Below are positions 15,667 to 23,474 of a stretch of DNA of 33,302 nt, piece after piece. The notes under the pieces are model-generated. The model searched no databases. It had not been told where the DNA came from and saw only the letters and a list, made by a program, of their open reading frames with translations. The stretch lies in contig NTHE01000079.1 in the NCBI GenBank assembly GCA_002551355.1, positions 1 to 33,302 of the forward strand. Reading direction: 5' to 3'. This DNA comes from Streptomyces sp. man185. GTDB taxonomy: Bacteria; Actinomycetota; Actinomycetes; Streptomycetales; Streptomycetaceae. A program made the translations under genes and the position numbers. The number at the start of each line of letters is the position of its first letter. Positions within the stretch are counted from its first letter, which is position 1.

Positions 15667-15798
15667 TCCTCGCGTGCGCACAGCTGCGCGGACCCGACGC
15701 GATCCGGTTTCCTTCCGGGCCGGCGGGAGAAGCAGTCACCTCCTTCCGGTCCCCGGCGGGAGAGGCGGGCAGCGGCACCACTAGGAGGAGGATCGGGC

Positions 15799-18700
15799 GT
15801 GTCACGGCAATTGCTCAGGGTCGGGTCGGACCAACCGGACAGCTTCCGGACGATCGGTGAAGCCCTGGACAAGGCACGCACGGGTGCGGTGATCCGGGTG
15901 AGCCCCGGCCGCTACCCGGAGAACCTGACGGTGCGGACGCGGGTCACCATCGTCGCGGACGGGGAGCCGGGCAGCGCCGAGATCTGCCCGCGCCGGGGCA
16001 CCGCCGTCATCCTGGTCGCCGACGCCGTCATGCTCACCGACCTCACCCTGCGCGGCGGGAGCGAGGACCTGCCGGTGGTCGACGCCCCGCGCGGCCAGGT
16101 GGCGATGGACGGATGCACGATCGTCGGCTCCGGCTGGACGGCCGTGCTGGCCCGGGAGTCGGGCTCGGTCGCCATGCGCGACTGCCGGGTCAGCAACCCC
16201 AAGGGCGCCGGGATCGTGGACTCCGCACCCACGGGCAGCGTCATAGCCGGCTGCCGCATATCGAACCTCGGAACCTCCGGCGTCGTCATCGGCGCGGAGG
16301 CCCGGACGACGGTACGGGACTGCCGCATCCTCGACGCGCGGGCCAACGGCGTGCTGACCTCGGACGAGGCACAGGGCCTGGTGGAGGACTGCGACATCTC
16401 CGGCACGGACAAGCCGTCCATCGCCCTGGAGGGCCGCAGCGGCACCCGGGTCCTGCGCACCACCGTGCACGACACCTCCGTCGGCGTCTACATCACCAGC
16501 TCCGCCCGCCCGTCCCTGGAGAGCGTCTCCGTCAGCGACACCTCCGGCCCCGGCATCATGCTGGCCGTGAGCGCCGACCCGGAGTTCCTCGACTGCCGGA
16601 CCTCCCGCACCAAGGGCAGCGGCCTCGTGGTCAGCGAGCGCTCCCGGGGCACCTTCCAGCACTGCGAGTTCGACACCGCCGCCGCCCCGGCCGTCCGGGT
16701 GATCGACTCCAGCTCGCCCACCCTGATCGGCTGCGCGGTGCGCGACTGCGCGGACGCGAACGGTGCCGTCCTGTTGGAGGAGGACTCGACCGCCGAGTTC
16801 GACGAGCTGCTCGTCAGCGACGCGGCCGGGGTCGCCGTCCGTATCCGCACCGGGGCCGACCCGCTGCTGCGCCGCGTTCGGATCACCTCGCCGGGTGGCA
16901 ACGGTGTCGAGGTGGCAGAGGACGGGCGGGGCCGGCTGGAGCACTGCGAGATCGACCGTGCGGGCGGATCGGCGGTACGGATCGCCTCGGGCGGCAACCC
17001 CGACATTCGCGACACGGTCATGAGAGCGGCCGAGGACACCACGATCTCCGTCGGCACGGAGGGGCGGGGCACCGTCCGGGACTGCGCCGTCGAGTTCGCG
17101 GCGGCGGGCGGCATCACGGTGGACAACGGCGGTGAACTCTCCGTCCTGCGCGTCCACATCACCGACTCCGGCGCCCACGGCGTCCTCCTCGCCAACGGCT
17201 CCCGCGCCACGCTCACCTCCTCGCAGGTCATCGGCAGCGTCGGCGACGGCATCCGGATCGACAGCGCGGAACCGGTCACCGTCGCCGACTGCACCGTCCG
17301 CGACAACCGCGGTGCGGGCCTGCGGCAGACCCGGGTCAACGAACGCCTCACGATCGAGGGCCTCAACAGCGCCGGCAACGCGGTCCCGGACGCCTGGGGC
17401 GACACCCTCCCTCCGGACGTCGCGGGCGGCGGCCCGGACGCCGCGAAGAAGGGGCCCGAGGGTCCGCTGGAGGAGCTGGAGTCCCTCGTCGGCCTCGCCG
17501 AGGTCAAGAGCCAGGTGCGCAACCTGGTCAACCTGAACCAGCTCAACCAGCGCCGTGCCCAGCTCGGCATGCCCGTCGCCCAGGTCAGCCGCCACCTGGT
17601 CTTCTCCGGCCCGCCCGGCACCGGCAAGACGACGGTCGCCAGGCTGTACGGCGGCATCCTGGCCGATCTCGGCGTCCTCAGGTCGGGGCACCTCGTGGAG
17701 GTCTCCCGCGCCGACCTGGTCGCGCAGGTGATCGGCGGCACGGCCATCAAGACCACCGAGGCGTTCAACGAGGCCTTGGGCGGGGTGCTGTTCATCGACG
17801 AGGCGTACACCCTGCTCTCCGACAGCAAGGGCTCCGGCGCCGACTTCGGCCGCGAGGCGGTCGACACGCTGCTGAAGCTGATGGAGGACCACCGCGACGA
17901 CGTCGCCGTGATCGCCGCCGGGTACACCGGCGAGATGGCGAGCTTCCTCTCCTCCAACCCGGGCCTGTCCTCCCGGTTCACCCGGACCATCGACTTCGCC
18001 AACTACTCGGTGGACGAGCTGGTGACCATCACCGAGAACATGTGCCTGGGCCACCGCTACGAGCTGGCCCCACAGACCCGGGAGGCTCTCGCCCGGCACT
18101 ACGAACGCATGCCGCGCGACGCCACGTTCGGCAACGGCCGAGCGGCACGCCGGGTGTTCGAGGAGATGGTGGACCGCCAGGCATCCCGGTTCGCCTCGAT
18201 GAAGAATCCCGCCGAGAGCGACCTGGCCCTCCTCCTGCCCGAGGACGTCGCACCGGACACGGGCACACCGGCGGACGACGGCCCGGGCTCCGAGGAACTC
18301 CTCGCCCAGCTGCACTCCATGATCGGCCTCACGGCGGTGAAGAACGAGGTGACCGCGCTGGTCAACCTCCTCACCGCGACGAAGCAGCGCAAGGCCGCCG
18401 GACTCCCCACCCCGAAGATCAGCAACCACCTCATCTTCTCCGGGCCGCCCGGTACGGGTAAGACCACCATCGCGCGGCTGTACGCGGACCTGCTGCGCTC
18501 CCTCGGAGTGCTGCCCAAGGGCCAGTTGGTCGAGGTGGCGCGCGCCGACCTGGTCGGCCGGTACGTGGGCCACACCGCGCAGTTGACCAAGGAGGCCTTC
18601 GAACGCGCCCTGGGTGGTGTGCTGTTCGTCGACGAGGCGTACACGCTCACACCGGAGGGCGCGACCTCCGACTTCGGCCGGGAGGCGGTCGACACGCTGC

Positions 18701-19107
18701 TGAAGCTGATGGAGGACCACCGCGACGAGGTCGTGGTCATCGCCGCCGGGTACACCCGCGAGATGCGCCGATTCCTCGATTCCAACCCGGGTCTGGCCTC
18801 GCGGTTCTCGCGCACGGTGGAGTTCGAGAGCTACTCCACGGACGACCTGCTGGAGATCCTCACCCAGCAGGCCACCGGCTACGGGTACGACTGCTCCACG
18901 GAGACGATCGCCGCGCTGTACGCCTATGTGGATTCCCTGCCGCGCGACCACGCCTTCGGCAACGCGCGGGCGGCCCGCCAGATCCTGGAGGCGATGATGA
19001 CGCGCCAGGCGGGCCGCCTCGGTGCGATGTCCGCACCGAGCCTGGACGATCTGCGCCTGCTGCTCCCGGACGATCTGCCACCGGAGGTGGCGGCGGTGCA
19101 GCACTGA
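15799..19107 (+). CDS. right-handed beta-helix / tandem CbxX-type AAA+ ATPase fusion (EccA-like)
   Basis: 1102 residues from GTG 15799, behind a strong AGGAGGAGG. Residues about 20-545 are many short parallel beta-helix rungs (patterns like GxxVxxSAxPxLxxCxV, frequent DCxI turns), as in pectate-lyase-type PbH1 proteins. Two AAA+ domains of the CbxX/CfqX/SpoVK family follow, with Walker A GPPGTGKT at about 604 and 882 and Walker B FIDEAYTLL and FVDEAYTL. The two AAA domains share a near-identical DNA stretch (17843-17900 and 18670-18727), pointing to internal duplication. Mycobacterial EccA has a single such AAA domain after a TPR domain, so this is a different build of the same idea. No signal peptide is seen, so it should be cytoplasmic. 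Substrate remodelling at the ESX machine is inferred from context. Confidence 0.9.
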   Translation: MSRQLLRVGSDQPDSFRTIGEALDKARTGAVIRVSPGRYPENLTVRTRVTIVADGEPGSAEICPRRGTAVILVADAVMLTDLTLRGGSEDLPVVDAPRGQVAMDGCTIVGSGWTAVLARESGSVAMRDCRVSNPKGAGIVDSAPTGSVIAGCRISNLGTSGVVIGAEARTTVRDCRILDARANGVLTSDEAQGLVEDCDISGTDKPSIALEGRSGTRVLRTTVHDTSVGVYITSSARPSLESVSVSDTSGPGIMLAVSADPEFLDCRTSRTKGSGLVVSERSRGTFQHCEFDTAAAPAVRVIDSSSPTLIGCAVRDCADANGAVLLEEDSTAEFDELLVSDAAGVAVRIRTGADPLLRRVRITSPGGNGVEVAEDGRGRLEHCEIDRAGGSAVRIASGGNPDIRDTVMRAAEDTTISVGTEGRGTVRDCAVEFAAAGGITVDNGGELSVLRVHITDSGAHGVLLANGSRATLTSSQVIGSVGDGIRIDSAEPVTVADCTVRDNRGAGLRQTRVNERLTIEGLNSAGNAVPDAWGDTLPPDVAGGGPDAAKKGPEGPLEELESLVGLAEVKSQVRNLVNLNQLNQRRAQLGMPVAQVSRHLVFSGPPGTGKTTVARLYGGILADLGVLRSGHLVEVSRADLVAQVIGGTAIKTTEAFNEALGGVLFIDEAYTLLSDSKGSGADFGREAVDTLLKLMEDHRDDVAVIAAGYTGEMASFLSSNPGLSSRFTRTIDFANYSVDELVTITENMCLGHRYELAPQTREALARHYERMPRDATFGNGRAARRVFEEMVDRQASRFASMKNPAESDLALLLPEDVAPDTGTPADDGPGSEELLAQLHSMIGLTAVKNEVTALVNLLTATKQRKAAGLPTPKISNHLIFSGPPGTGKTTIARLYADLLRSLGVLPKGQLVEVARADLVGRYVGHTAQLTKEAFERALGGVLFVDEAYTLTPEGATSDFGREAVDTLLKLMEDHRDEVVVIAAGYTREMRRFLDSNPGLASRFSRTVEFESYSTDDLLEILTQQATGYGYDCSTETIAALYAYVDSLPRDHAFGNARAARQILEAMMTRQAGRLGAMSAPSLDDLRLLLPDDLPPEVAAVQH

Positions 19108-19174
19108 CCTGGCCGCCCGCTTGCGTCATCGCTCGCGCGACGGGCGGAGCCTTCTTTCGGCCGTACGCCGCGGC

Positions 19175-19197
19175 CGAGGACGAGGGCGCCGTCCTCG
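19175..19197 (+). terminator. hairpin downstream of the beta-helix/AAA+ gene
   Basis: CGAGGAC (19175-19181) and GTCCTCG (19191-19197) are perfect 7-bp arms around a 9-nt loop, about 70 bp past the stop. It probably ends the ESX region message. Confidence 0.45.
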
Positions 19198-19233
19198 CGC
19201 TCGCCACGGGGTGCGCTGCTAGATTCGTCCGCC

Positions 19234-19650
19234 ATGCGATCGCGTGAGTACGACCTCGAATTCCGTGGGCAGGCCGCCCGTATACGTAGCTGGGGCATCG
19301 GCCTGTTGGTCCTGGCGGGCCTGCTCTGGGGCTGGTGCGCCGTTCTGCTGCTGACCGACTACGAGGTCGAGACGCGTGTCGGCAGTACGAAGGAGTGCGA
19401 GGCGCGGCTGTTCACGGAGAGCGGCACCGCCAACGAGGGCGTGTGGGCCCGGAATTACTGCGCGGACGAACGCGACTGGCCGAAGGCGCTGGCCGTGCTG
19501 GGGCTCTCCACCCCCGTGGCGCTCGTGGGAACCGCGCTGGTCACGACCGGCAGTGTGAGCCGGCGGATGAGCGGTCACGCCCAGGCGATGCGTGAGCTGG
19601 ACCGGCTGGCGGAGAGGCGCGAGAAGGAGTCCGAGCAGTCCCAGGGGTGA
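19234..19650 (+). CDS. small two-span membrane protein of unknown function
   Basis: This 138-residue protein has a polar start (MRSREYDLEFRGQAARIR), a first membrane helix at about 20-41 (WGIGLLVLAGLLWGWCAVLL), an outside loop with two cysteines (KECEARLF and NYCADERD) that could form a disulfide, a second helix at about 84-106 and a charged Arg/Glu-rich cytoplasmic tail ending in a coiled stretch. No Shine-Dalgarno precedes the ATG, but TAGATT ends 8 nt upstream, suggesting a leaderless message. No family is recognised. It follows the ESX region in the same direction after a hairpin, so a link to secretion is not implied. Confidence 0.7.
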   Translation: MRSREYDLEFRGQAARIRSWGIGLLVLAGLLWGWCAVLLLTDYEVETRVGSTKECEARLFTESGTANEGVWARNYCADERDWPKALAVLGLSTPVALVGTALVTTGSVSRRMSGHAQAMRELDRLAERREKESEQSQG

Positions 19651-19761
19651 TCCGAGGCTCCGGCAGCCCTCCGGGAATTCGGTCGCGCCCGGCCGGGTGA
19701 GCCGTTAACTTCCCTCCGGACGCCGTGGATTGCCTGGGGCGCGACAACGAGGGAGCTGTGC

Positions 19762-20475
19762 ATGGGCGGCCAGGGTCCGCGGACCGACCGACTGGGCATT
19801 CTGCTCGAGCAGTTCGATCAGGCACGGGAGATGGCCGAGGTCCGCCTGCACGGACTCGGCGACGAGGAGTACCTCTGGGAGCCCGCGCCCGGCAGCTGGT
19901 CGATCCGCCGCCGGGAGGAGGCCGTCACGCCCTGGGCGTACGGTCCCGGCGCCTGGGTCATCGACAAGGGGGCCCCGGAGATCCCGGCGAACGAGTACGC
20001 GGAGGTCGCCCGGCAGGCGGCGGACGGGATGTCCGTCGCGAAGATCGCCGAGGACTGGAGCGTGAGCGTCGAAAGGGTCGAGGAGGTCCTGGCGTTCACC
20101 GGTGAGCCGGAGCCCGACGTCGTACCGATCACCACCATCGCCTGGCGGCTCGGGCATCTGCACTCCGACTTCGCGGGCCGCTGGGAGTGGACCTTCGGCG
20201 AGCGGCGGCAGGACCCGCATCTGCTGGTCGACTTCACTCCGTCCGCCTCGCTCGCGCTGGAGCGGTTCTGGACGGCCCTCGACCGCCATCGCGCGAGCAT
20301 CGGCGCGCTCACCGAGGAGCAGCTCGACACGGTCGGCCTCTCGCAGTACCCGTACGGCTCCGACCCGGACGACCCGTACATCGGCACGCTGGCCAACGGC
20401 AATCTGGAGCTCATCCACCACATGGCCGAGATCGCCCTGCTCCGCGACCTGTGGCGGGCCCGCCGGGCCGGATAG
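19762..20475 (+). CDS. DinB-like four-helix protein with HTH-like insertion
   Basis: This 237-residue protein begins with a typical DinB-family helix (RLGILLEQFDQAREMAEVRL), then LGDEEYLWEPAPGSWSIRRR, and has His residues at 132, 134, 219 and 220 (LGHLHSDFAG, LIHHMAEIALL) placed like the metal or ligand site of DinB/YfiT proteins. Between the first helices and the rest is a segment at about 78-113 (MSVAKIAEDWSVSVERVEEV) that reads like a small helix-turn-helix. DinB-like proteins include thiol transferases and many of unknown role, so no reaction is assigned. GAGGGAG precedes the ATG. It converges with the pirin gene, with 15 bp between stops. Confidence 0.8.
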   Translation: MGGQGPRTDRLGILLEQFDQAREMAEVRLHGLGDEEYLWEPAPGSWSIRRREEAVTPWAYGPGAWVIDKGAPEIPANEYAEVARQAADGMSVAKIAEDWSVSVERVEEVLAFTGEPEPDVVPITTIAWRLGHLHSDFAGRWEWTFGERRQDPHLLVDFTPSASLALERFWTALDRHRASIGALTEEQLDTVGLSQYPYGSDPDDPYIGTLANGNLELIHHMAEIALLRDLWRARRAG

Positions 20476-20490
20476 GACAGGCCGGCGCCC

Positions 20491-21150
20491 TCAGCCCGCC
20501 AGCTCCCACACCAGCAGCTCCGCCGGCCCCGCCAGCGCGACCGCCGACAGGCCCTGCGCATCGGTGATCCGGGCGGCGTCGCCGGGGCCCAGCTCCTCGC
20601 CGTCCAGGGCGATCGTCCCCCGCACCACATGCACGTACAGGCGCACCGCGTCCGGGACCGCCGTACGTTCGTTCTCGGTCAGGCGGCGGACGTGGAACAT
20701 CGCACCCGCGCCGGGCAGGGCGTACGGGGTGGAGTCGGCGATGCCGGGCACGACCGTGTACGAGGGTTCGCCGCCGGGCTCCAGGGGGGCCAGCCACATC
20801 TGGAGGAAGGTCAACGGGTCCGTGCCGTCGTTGCGTTCGACGTGGCGGACCCCGGAGGCCGCGCTCAGGTGGGCGACGTCCCCGGGGCGGACGACGGTGG
20901 AGTGGCCGGCCGAATCGCGGTGGGTCAGCTCGCCCTCGACGACCCAGGTGACGATCTCCGTATGGCTGTGCGGATGCTCCTCGAAGCCCGAGCCCCGTTC
21001 GAGGCGCTCCTCGTTGCAGGCGAGGATCGGGCCGAAGCGGAGGTTGTCCGGGTCGTAGAAGGGGCCGAAGGACAGGGCGTGCCGGGTGTCGATCCCGGCG
21101 GGCTCGTCCCCGCCCCGGTAGCGGTTCTCGGACCGGTGCACGGATATCAC
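20491..21150 (-). CDS. pirin family cupin protein
   Basis: 219 residues from GTG 21150 (VISVHRSENRYRGGDEPAGI). The bicupin layout matches YhhW/pirin proteins: the first cupin holds HPHSHTEIVTWVVEGELTH (residues 59-77), with metal-binding His residues, and continues with VRPGDVAHLSAASGVRH. The second cupin is shorter (YVHVVRGTIALDGEELGPGD). Some family members act as quercetinases; most have no known substrate. A much longer in-frame extension upstream exists but runs antisense to fasR and is not real. TACCGT ends 6 nt before the GTG, consistent with a leaderless start. It is divergent from fasR by 108 bp. Confidence 0.88.
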   Translation of the reverse strand: MISVHRSENRYRGGDEPAGIDTRHALSFGPFYDPDNLRFGPILACNEERLERGSGFEEHPHSHTEIVTWVVEGELTHRDSAGHSTVVRPGDVAHLSAASGVRHVERNDGTDPLTFLQMWLAPLEPGGEPSYTVVPGIADSTPYALPGAGAMFHVRRLTENERTAVPDAVRLYVHVVRGTIALDGEELGPGDAARITDAQGLSAVALAGPAELLVWELAG

Positions 21151-21258
21151 CCGGCCACGGTAACCGGGGCCTCCGCGAGGTGTTCCGCTACCCGCCGGTA
21201 CGGGGCACCGTCGCCCCGCCCCACCGATCCACCGGCCCGATAAGGCAGTCTTGTCCTC

Positions 21259-22458
21259 GTGCCCCGACCCGATCCTGAGCAGCCCCCCGCCCACGACGCC
21301 CACCTGCACGCCGCGACCCTGAAACGGCTGGAGCAGTCTTCCGGCCGGCTGGCCGCGAACGCGATTGCCCGCATGGACGAATCGCTGCCGTGGTACCGGG
21401 CTATGCCGCCGGAGAACCGGTCCTGGATCGGCCTGGTCGCCCAGGCCGGTATCGCCGCGTTCACCGAGTGGTTCCGGCATCCCGAGACCCCGCAGGCCAT
21501 CTCGACCGATGTGTTCGGCACCGCGCCGCGTGAACTGACCCGGGCCATCACCCTGCGGCAGACCGTGGAGATGGTGCGCACCACGATCGAGGTCATGGAG
21601 GCCGCGATCGACGAGGTCGCCGCCCCGGGCGACGAGTCGGTGCTGCGGGAGGCGCTGCTCGTCTACGCCCGCGAGATCGCCTTCGCCACCGCCCAGGTCT
21701 ACGCCCAGGCCGCCGAGGCCCGGGGCGCCTGGGACGCCCGGCTGGAGTCGCTGGTGGTGAACGCGGTGCTCTCCGGCGAGGCCGACGAGGGGGCGGTGTC
21801 CCGGGCCGCCGCGCTCGGCTGGAACTCCCCCGAGCACGTCTGCGTCATCCTCGGCACCGCGCCCGACGGGGACAGCGAGCTGACCGTGGAGGCGATCCGG
21901 CGCGCCGCCCGGCACGCCAAGCTCCAGGTCCTCACGGGAGTCCTCGGCAACCGGCTCGTCGTCATCGCGGGCGGCAGCGACAACCCGCTCCAGGTCGCGA
22001 AGGGCCTGATCGGGCCGTATGCGGCCGGGCCGGTCGTCGCCGGTCCCGTGGTGCCGGACCTGCTGGCGGCCACCCGGTCCGCGCAGGCGGCGGCCGCCGG
22101 ACTGAAGGCGTGCCTGGCGTGGCAGGACGCGCCGCGGCCGGTCCTGGCGGACGATCTCCTCCCGGAGCGCGCGATGGCCGGAGACCCGGCCGCGCGGGAC
22201 CAGTTGGTGGAGGAGATCTACAGACCGCTGGAGGAGGCCGGTTCGGCTCTCCTGGAAACGCTGAGTGTCTATCTGGAGCAGGCGAGCAGTCTGGAGGGCG
22301 CCGCCCGGATGCTGTTCGTGCACCCCAACACCGTGCGCTACCGGCTGCGACGTGTGACTGACGTCACCGGATGGTCACCCTCTGATGTGCGCTCCGCGTT
22401 CACGCTGCGGATCGCCCTGATCCTGGGGCGCTTGGCCGCAGCGGATCCCCAGTCCTAG
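21259..22458 (+). CDS. fasR: FasR, PucR-type activator of the fatty acid synthase genes
   Basis: This 399-residue regulator has a helical N-terminal domain (SSGRLAANAIARMDESLPWY onward), a GGDEF-like PucR middle (MGxxSPEH-type strand WNSPEHVCVILG), and a C-terminal PucR helix-turn-helix at about 330-390 with SLEGAARMLFVHPNTVRYRL. Its position directly before fabD-fabH-acpP-fabF is that of S. coelicolor FasR, a published activator of this operon that binds the fabD promoter. The gene starts at GTG 21259 without a clear Shine-Dalgarno. Its stop codon lies inside an inverted repeat that may double as terminator or operator for fabD. Confidence 0.92.
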   Translation: MPRPDPEQPPAHDAHLHAATLKRLEQSSGRLAANAIARMDESLPWYRAMPPENRSWIGLVAQAGIAAFTEWFRHPETPQAISTDVFGTAPRELTRAITLRQTVEMVRTTIEVMEAAIDEVAAPGDESVLREALLVYAREIAFATAQVYAQAAEARGAWDARLESLVVNAVLSGEADEGAVSRAAALGWNSPEHVCVILGTAPDGDSELTVEAIRRAARHAKLQVLTGVLGNRLVVIAGGSDNPLQVAKGLIGPYAAGPVVAGPVVPDLLAATRSAQAAAAGLKACLAWQDAPRPVLADDLLPERAMAGDPAARDQLVEEIYRPLEEAGSALLETLSVYLEQASSLEGAARMLFVHPNTVRYRLRRVTDVTGWSPSDVRSAFTLRIALILGRLAAADPQS

Positions 22459-22479
22459 ACTTTTGTAGGACTTCAACAA
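22451..22479 (+). promoter_or_regulatory. inverted repeats at the fasR stop / fabD promoter (candidate FasR site)
   Basis: AGTCCTA (22451-22457) and TAGGACT (22466-22472) are perfect 7-bp arms around 8 nt, and the fasR stop codon sits in the first arm. Overlapping them, TTGT (22463-22466) and ACAA (22476-22479) form a second inverted pair. This is the only AT-rich, symmetric sequence in the 83 bp fasR-fabD gap, so it is the best candidate for FasR binding. A simple fasR terminator is the alternative. Confidence 0.45.
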
Positions 22480-22547
22480 TTCCCCCGACGGTTCTTCGTC
22501 CCTGTCCCCACGGGCGTGCGGAGCCGTCCACAAGAGAGAGTGTGAGG

Positions 22548-23465
22548 GTGCTCGTACTCGTCGCTCCCGGCCAAGGCGCTCAGACGCCCGGCTTCCTGAC
22601 TCCCTGGCTCGACCTCCCCGGTGCCGCCGACCGCATCGCGGGCTGGTCCGACGCCATCGGGCTCGACCTTGCCCACTACGGCACGAAGGCCGACGCGGAC
22701 GAGATCCGCGACACGGCCGTGGCCCAGCCGCTCCTGGTGGCCGCCGGACTGCTCTCGGCCACCGCCCTGGACGCCGCGTCCCCCGATGTCGTCGCGGGCC
22801 ACAGCGTCGGTGAGATCACCGCCGCCACGCTGGCCGGCGTCATCGAGGACGAGGCCGCGCTGCGCTTCGTCCGTACCCGGGGGCTCGGCATGGCCGCGGC
22901 CGCCGCGGTCACCGAGACCGCGATGGCGGCCCTCCTCGGCGGCGACCCCGCCGTCACGGTGCCGCACCTGGAGAAGCTCGGGCTGACCCCGGCCAACGTC
23001 AACGGCGGCGGGCAGATCGTCGCCGCCGGCACTGCGGCCCAGATCGCCGCCCTGGAGGCCGACAAGCCCGAAGGCGTGCGCCGGGTCGTCCCGCTGAAGG
23101 TGGCCGGCGCCTTCCACACGCACCACATGGCCCCGGCGGTGGAGAAGCTGCGCGCGGCGGTCGGCGACCTCACGGTCTCCGACCCGACCGTGCGCTACGT
23201 TTCCAACGCCGACGGCCACACCGTGGCCACCGGCACCGAGGTCGTCGCCCGGCTGGTCGGGCAGGTCGCCAACCCGGTCCGCTGGGACCTGTGCATGGAG
23301 ACCTTCCAGTCCCTGGGCGTCACCGCACTCGTCGAGCTGAGCCCGGGCGGCACGCTGACCGGGCTCGCCAAGCGCGCGCTGCCCGGCGTCCGGACGCTCG
23401 CCCTCAAGACCCCCGACGACCTCGACGCGGCCCGCGCGCTCATTTCCGAGCACGCAGGCGTCTAA
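22548..23465 (+). CDS. fabD: malonyl-CoA:ACP acyltransferase FabD
   Basis: This 305-residue enzyme transfers malonate from malonyl-CoA to acyl carrier protein, the chain-extender supply step. The fold starts LVLVAPGQGAQTPGF; the nucleophile is Ser86 in GHSVGE and the partner is His190 in AFHTHHM, both in the expected context. The start is taken as GTG 22548, which sits 7 nt after GAGAG; GTG 22542 would add two residues. It is the first gene of the fab operon after fasR, and its TAA overlaps the ribosome binding site of fabH (TAAGGAGCG), so the two are translated together. Residue Arg111 in the RTRG motif, which holds the substrate carboxylate, is present. Confidence 0.97.
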   Translation: MLVLVAPGQGAQTPGFLTPWLDLPGAADRIAGWSDAIGLDLAHYGTKADADEIRDTAVAQPLLVAAGLLSATALDAASPDVVAGHSVGEITAATLAGVIEDEAALRFVRTRGLGMAAAAAVTETAMAALLGGDPAVTVPHLEKLGLTPANVNGGGQIVAAGTAAQIAALEADKPEGVRRVVPLKVAGAFHTHHMAPAVEKLRAAVGDLTVSDPTVRYVSNADGHTVATGTEVVARLVGQVANPVRWDLCMETFQSLGVTALVELSPGGTLTGLAKRALPGVRTLALKTPDDLDAARALISEHAGV

Positions 23466-23474
23466 GGAGCGAGC

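Noticed and set aside
15802..19104. Minus-strand ORF of 1100 codons
   Set aside because: Antisense to the beta-helix/AAA+ gene, almost exactly mirroring its limits because of codon bias.
21151..22323. N-terminal extension of the pirin gene
   Set aside because: The open frame continues upstream but runs antisense to fasR; homology begins at the GTG at 21150.
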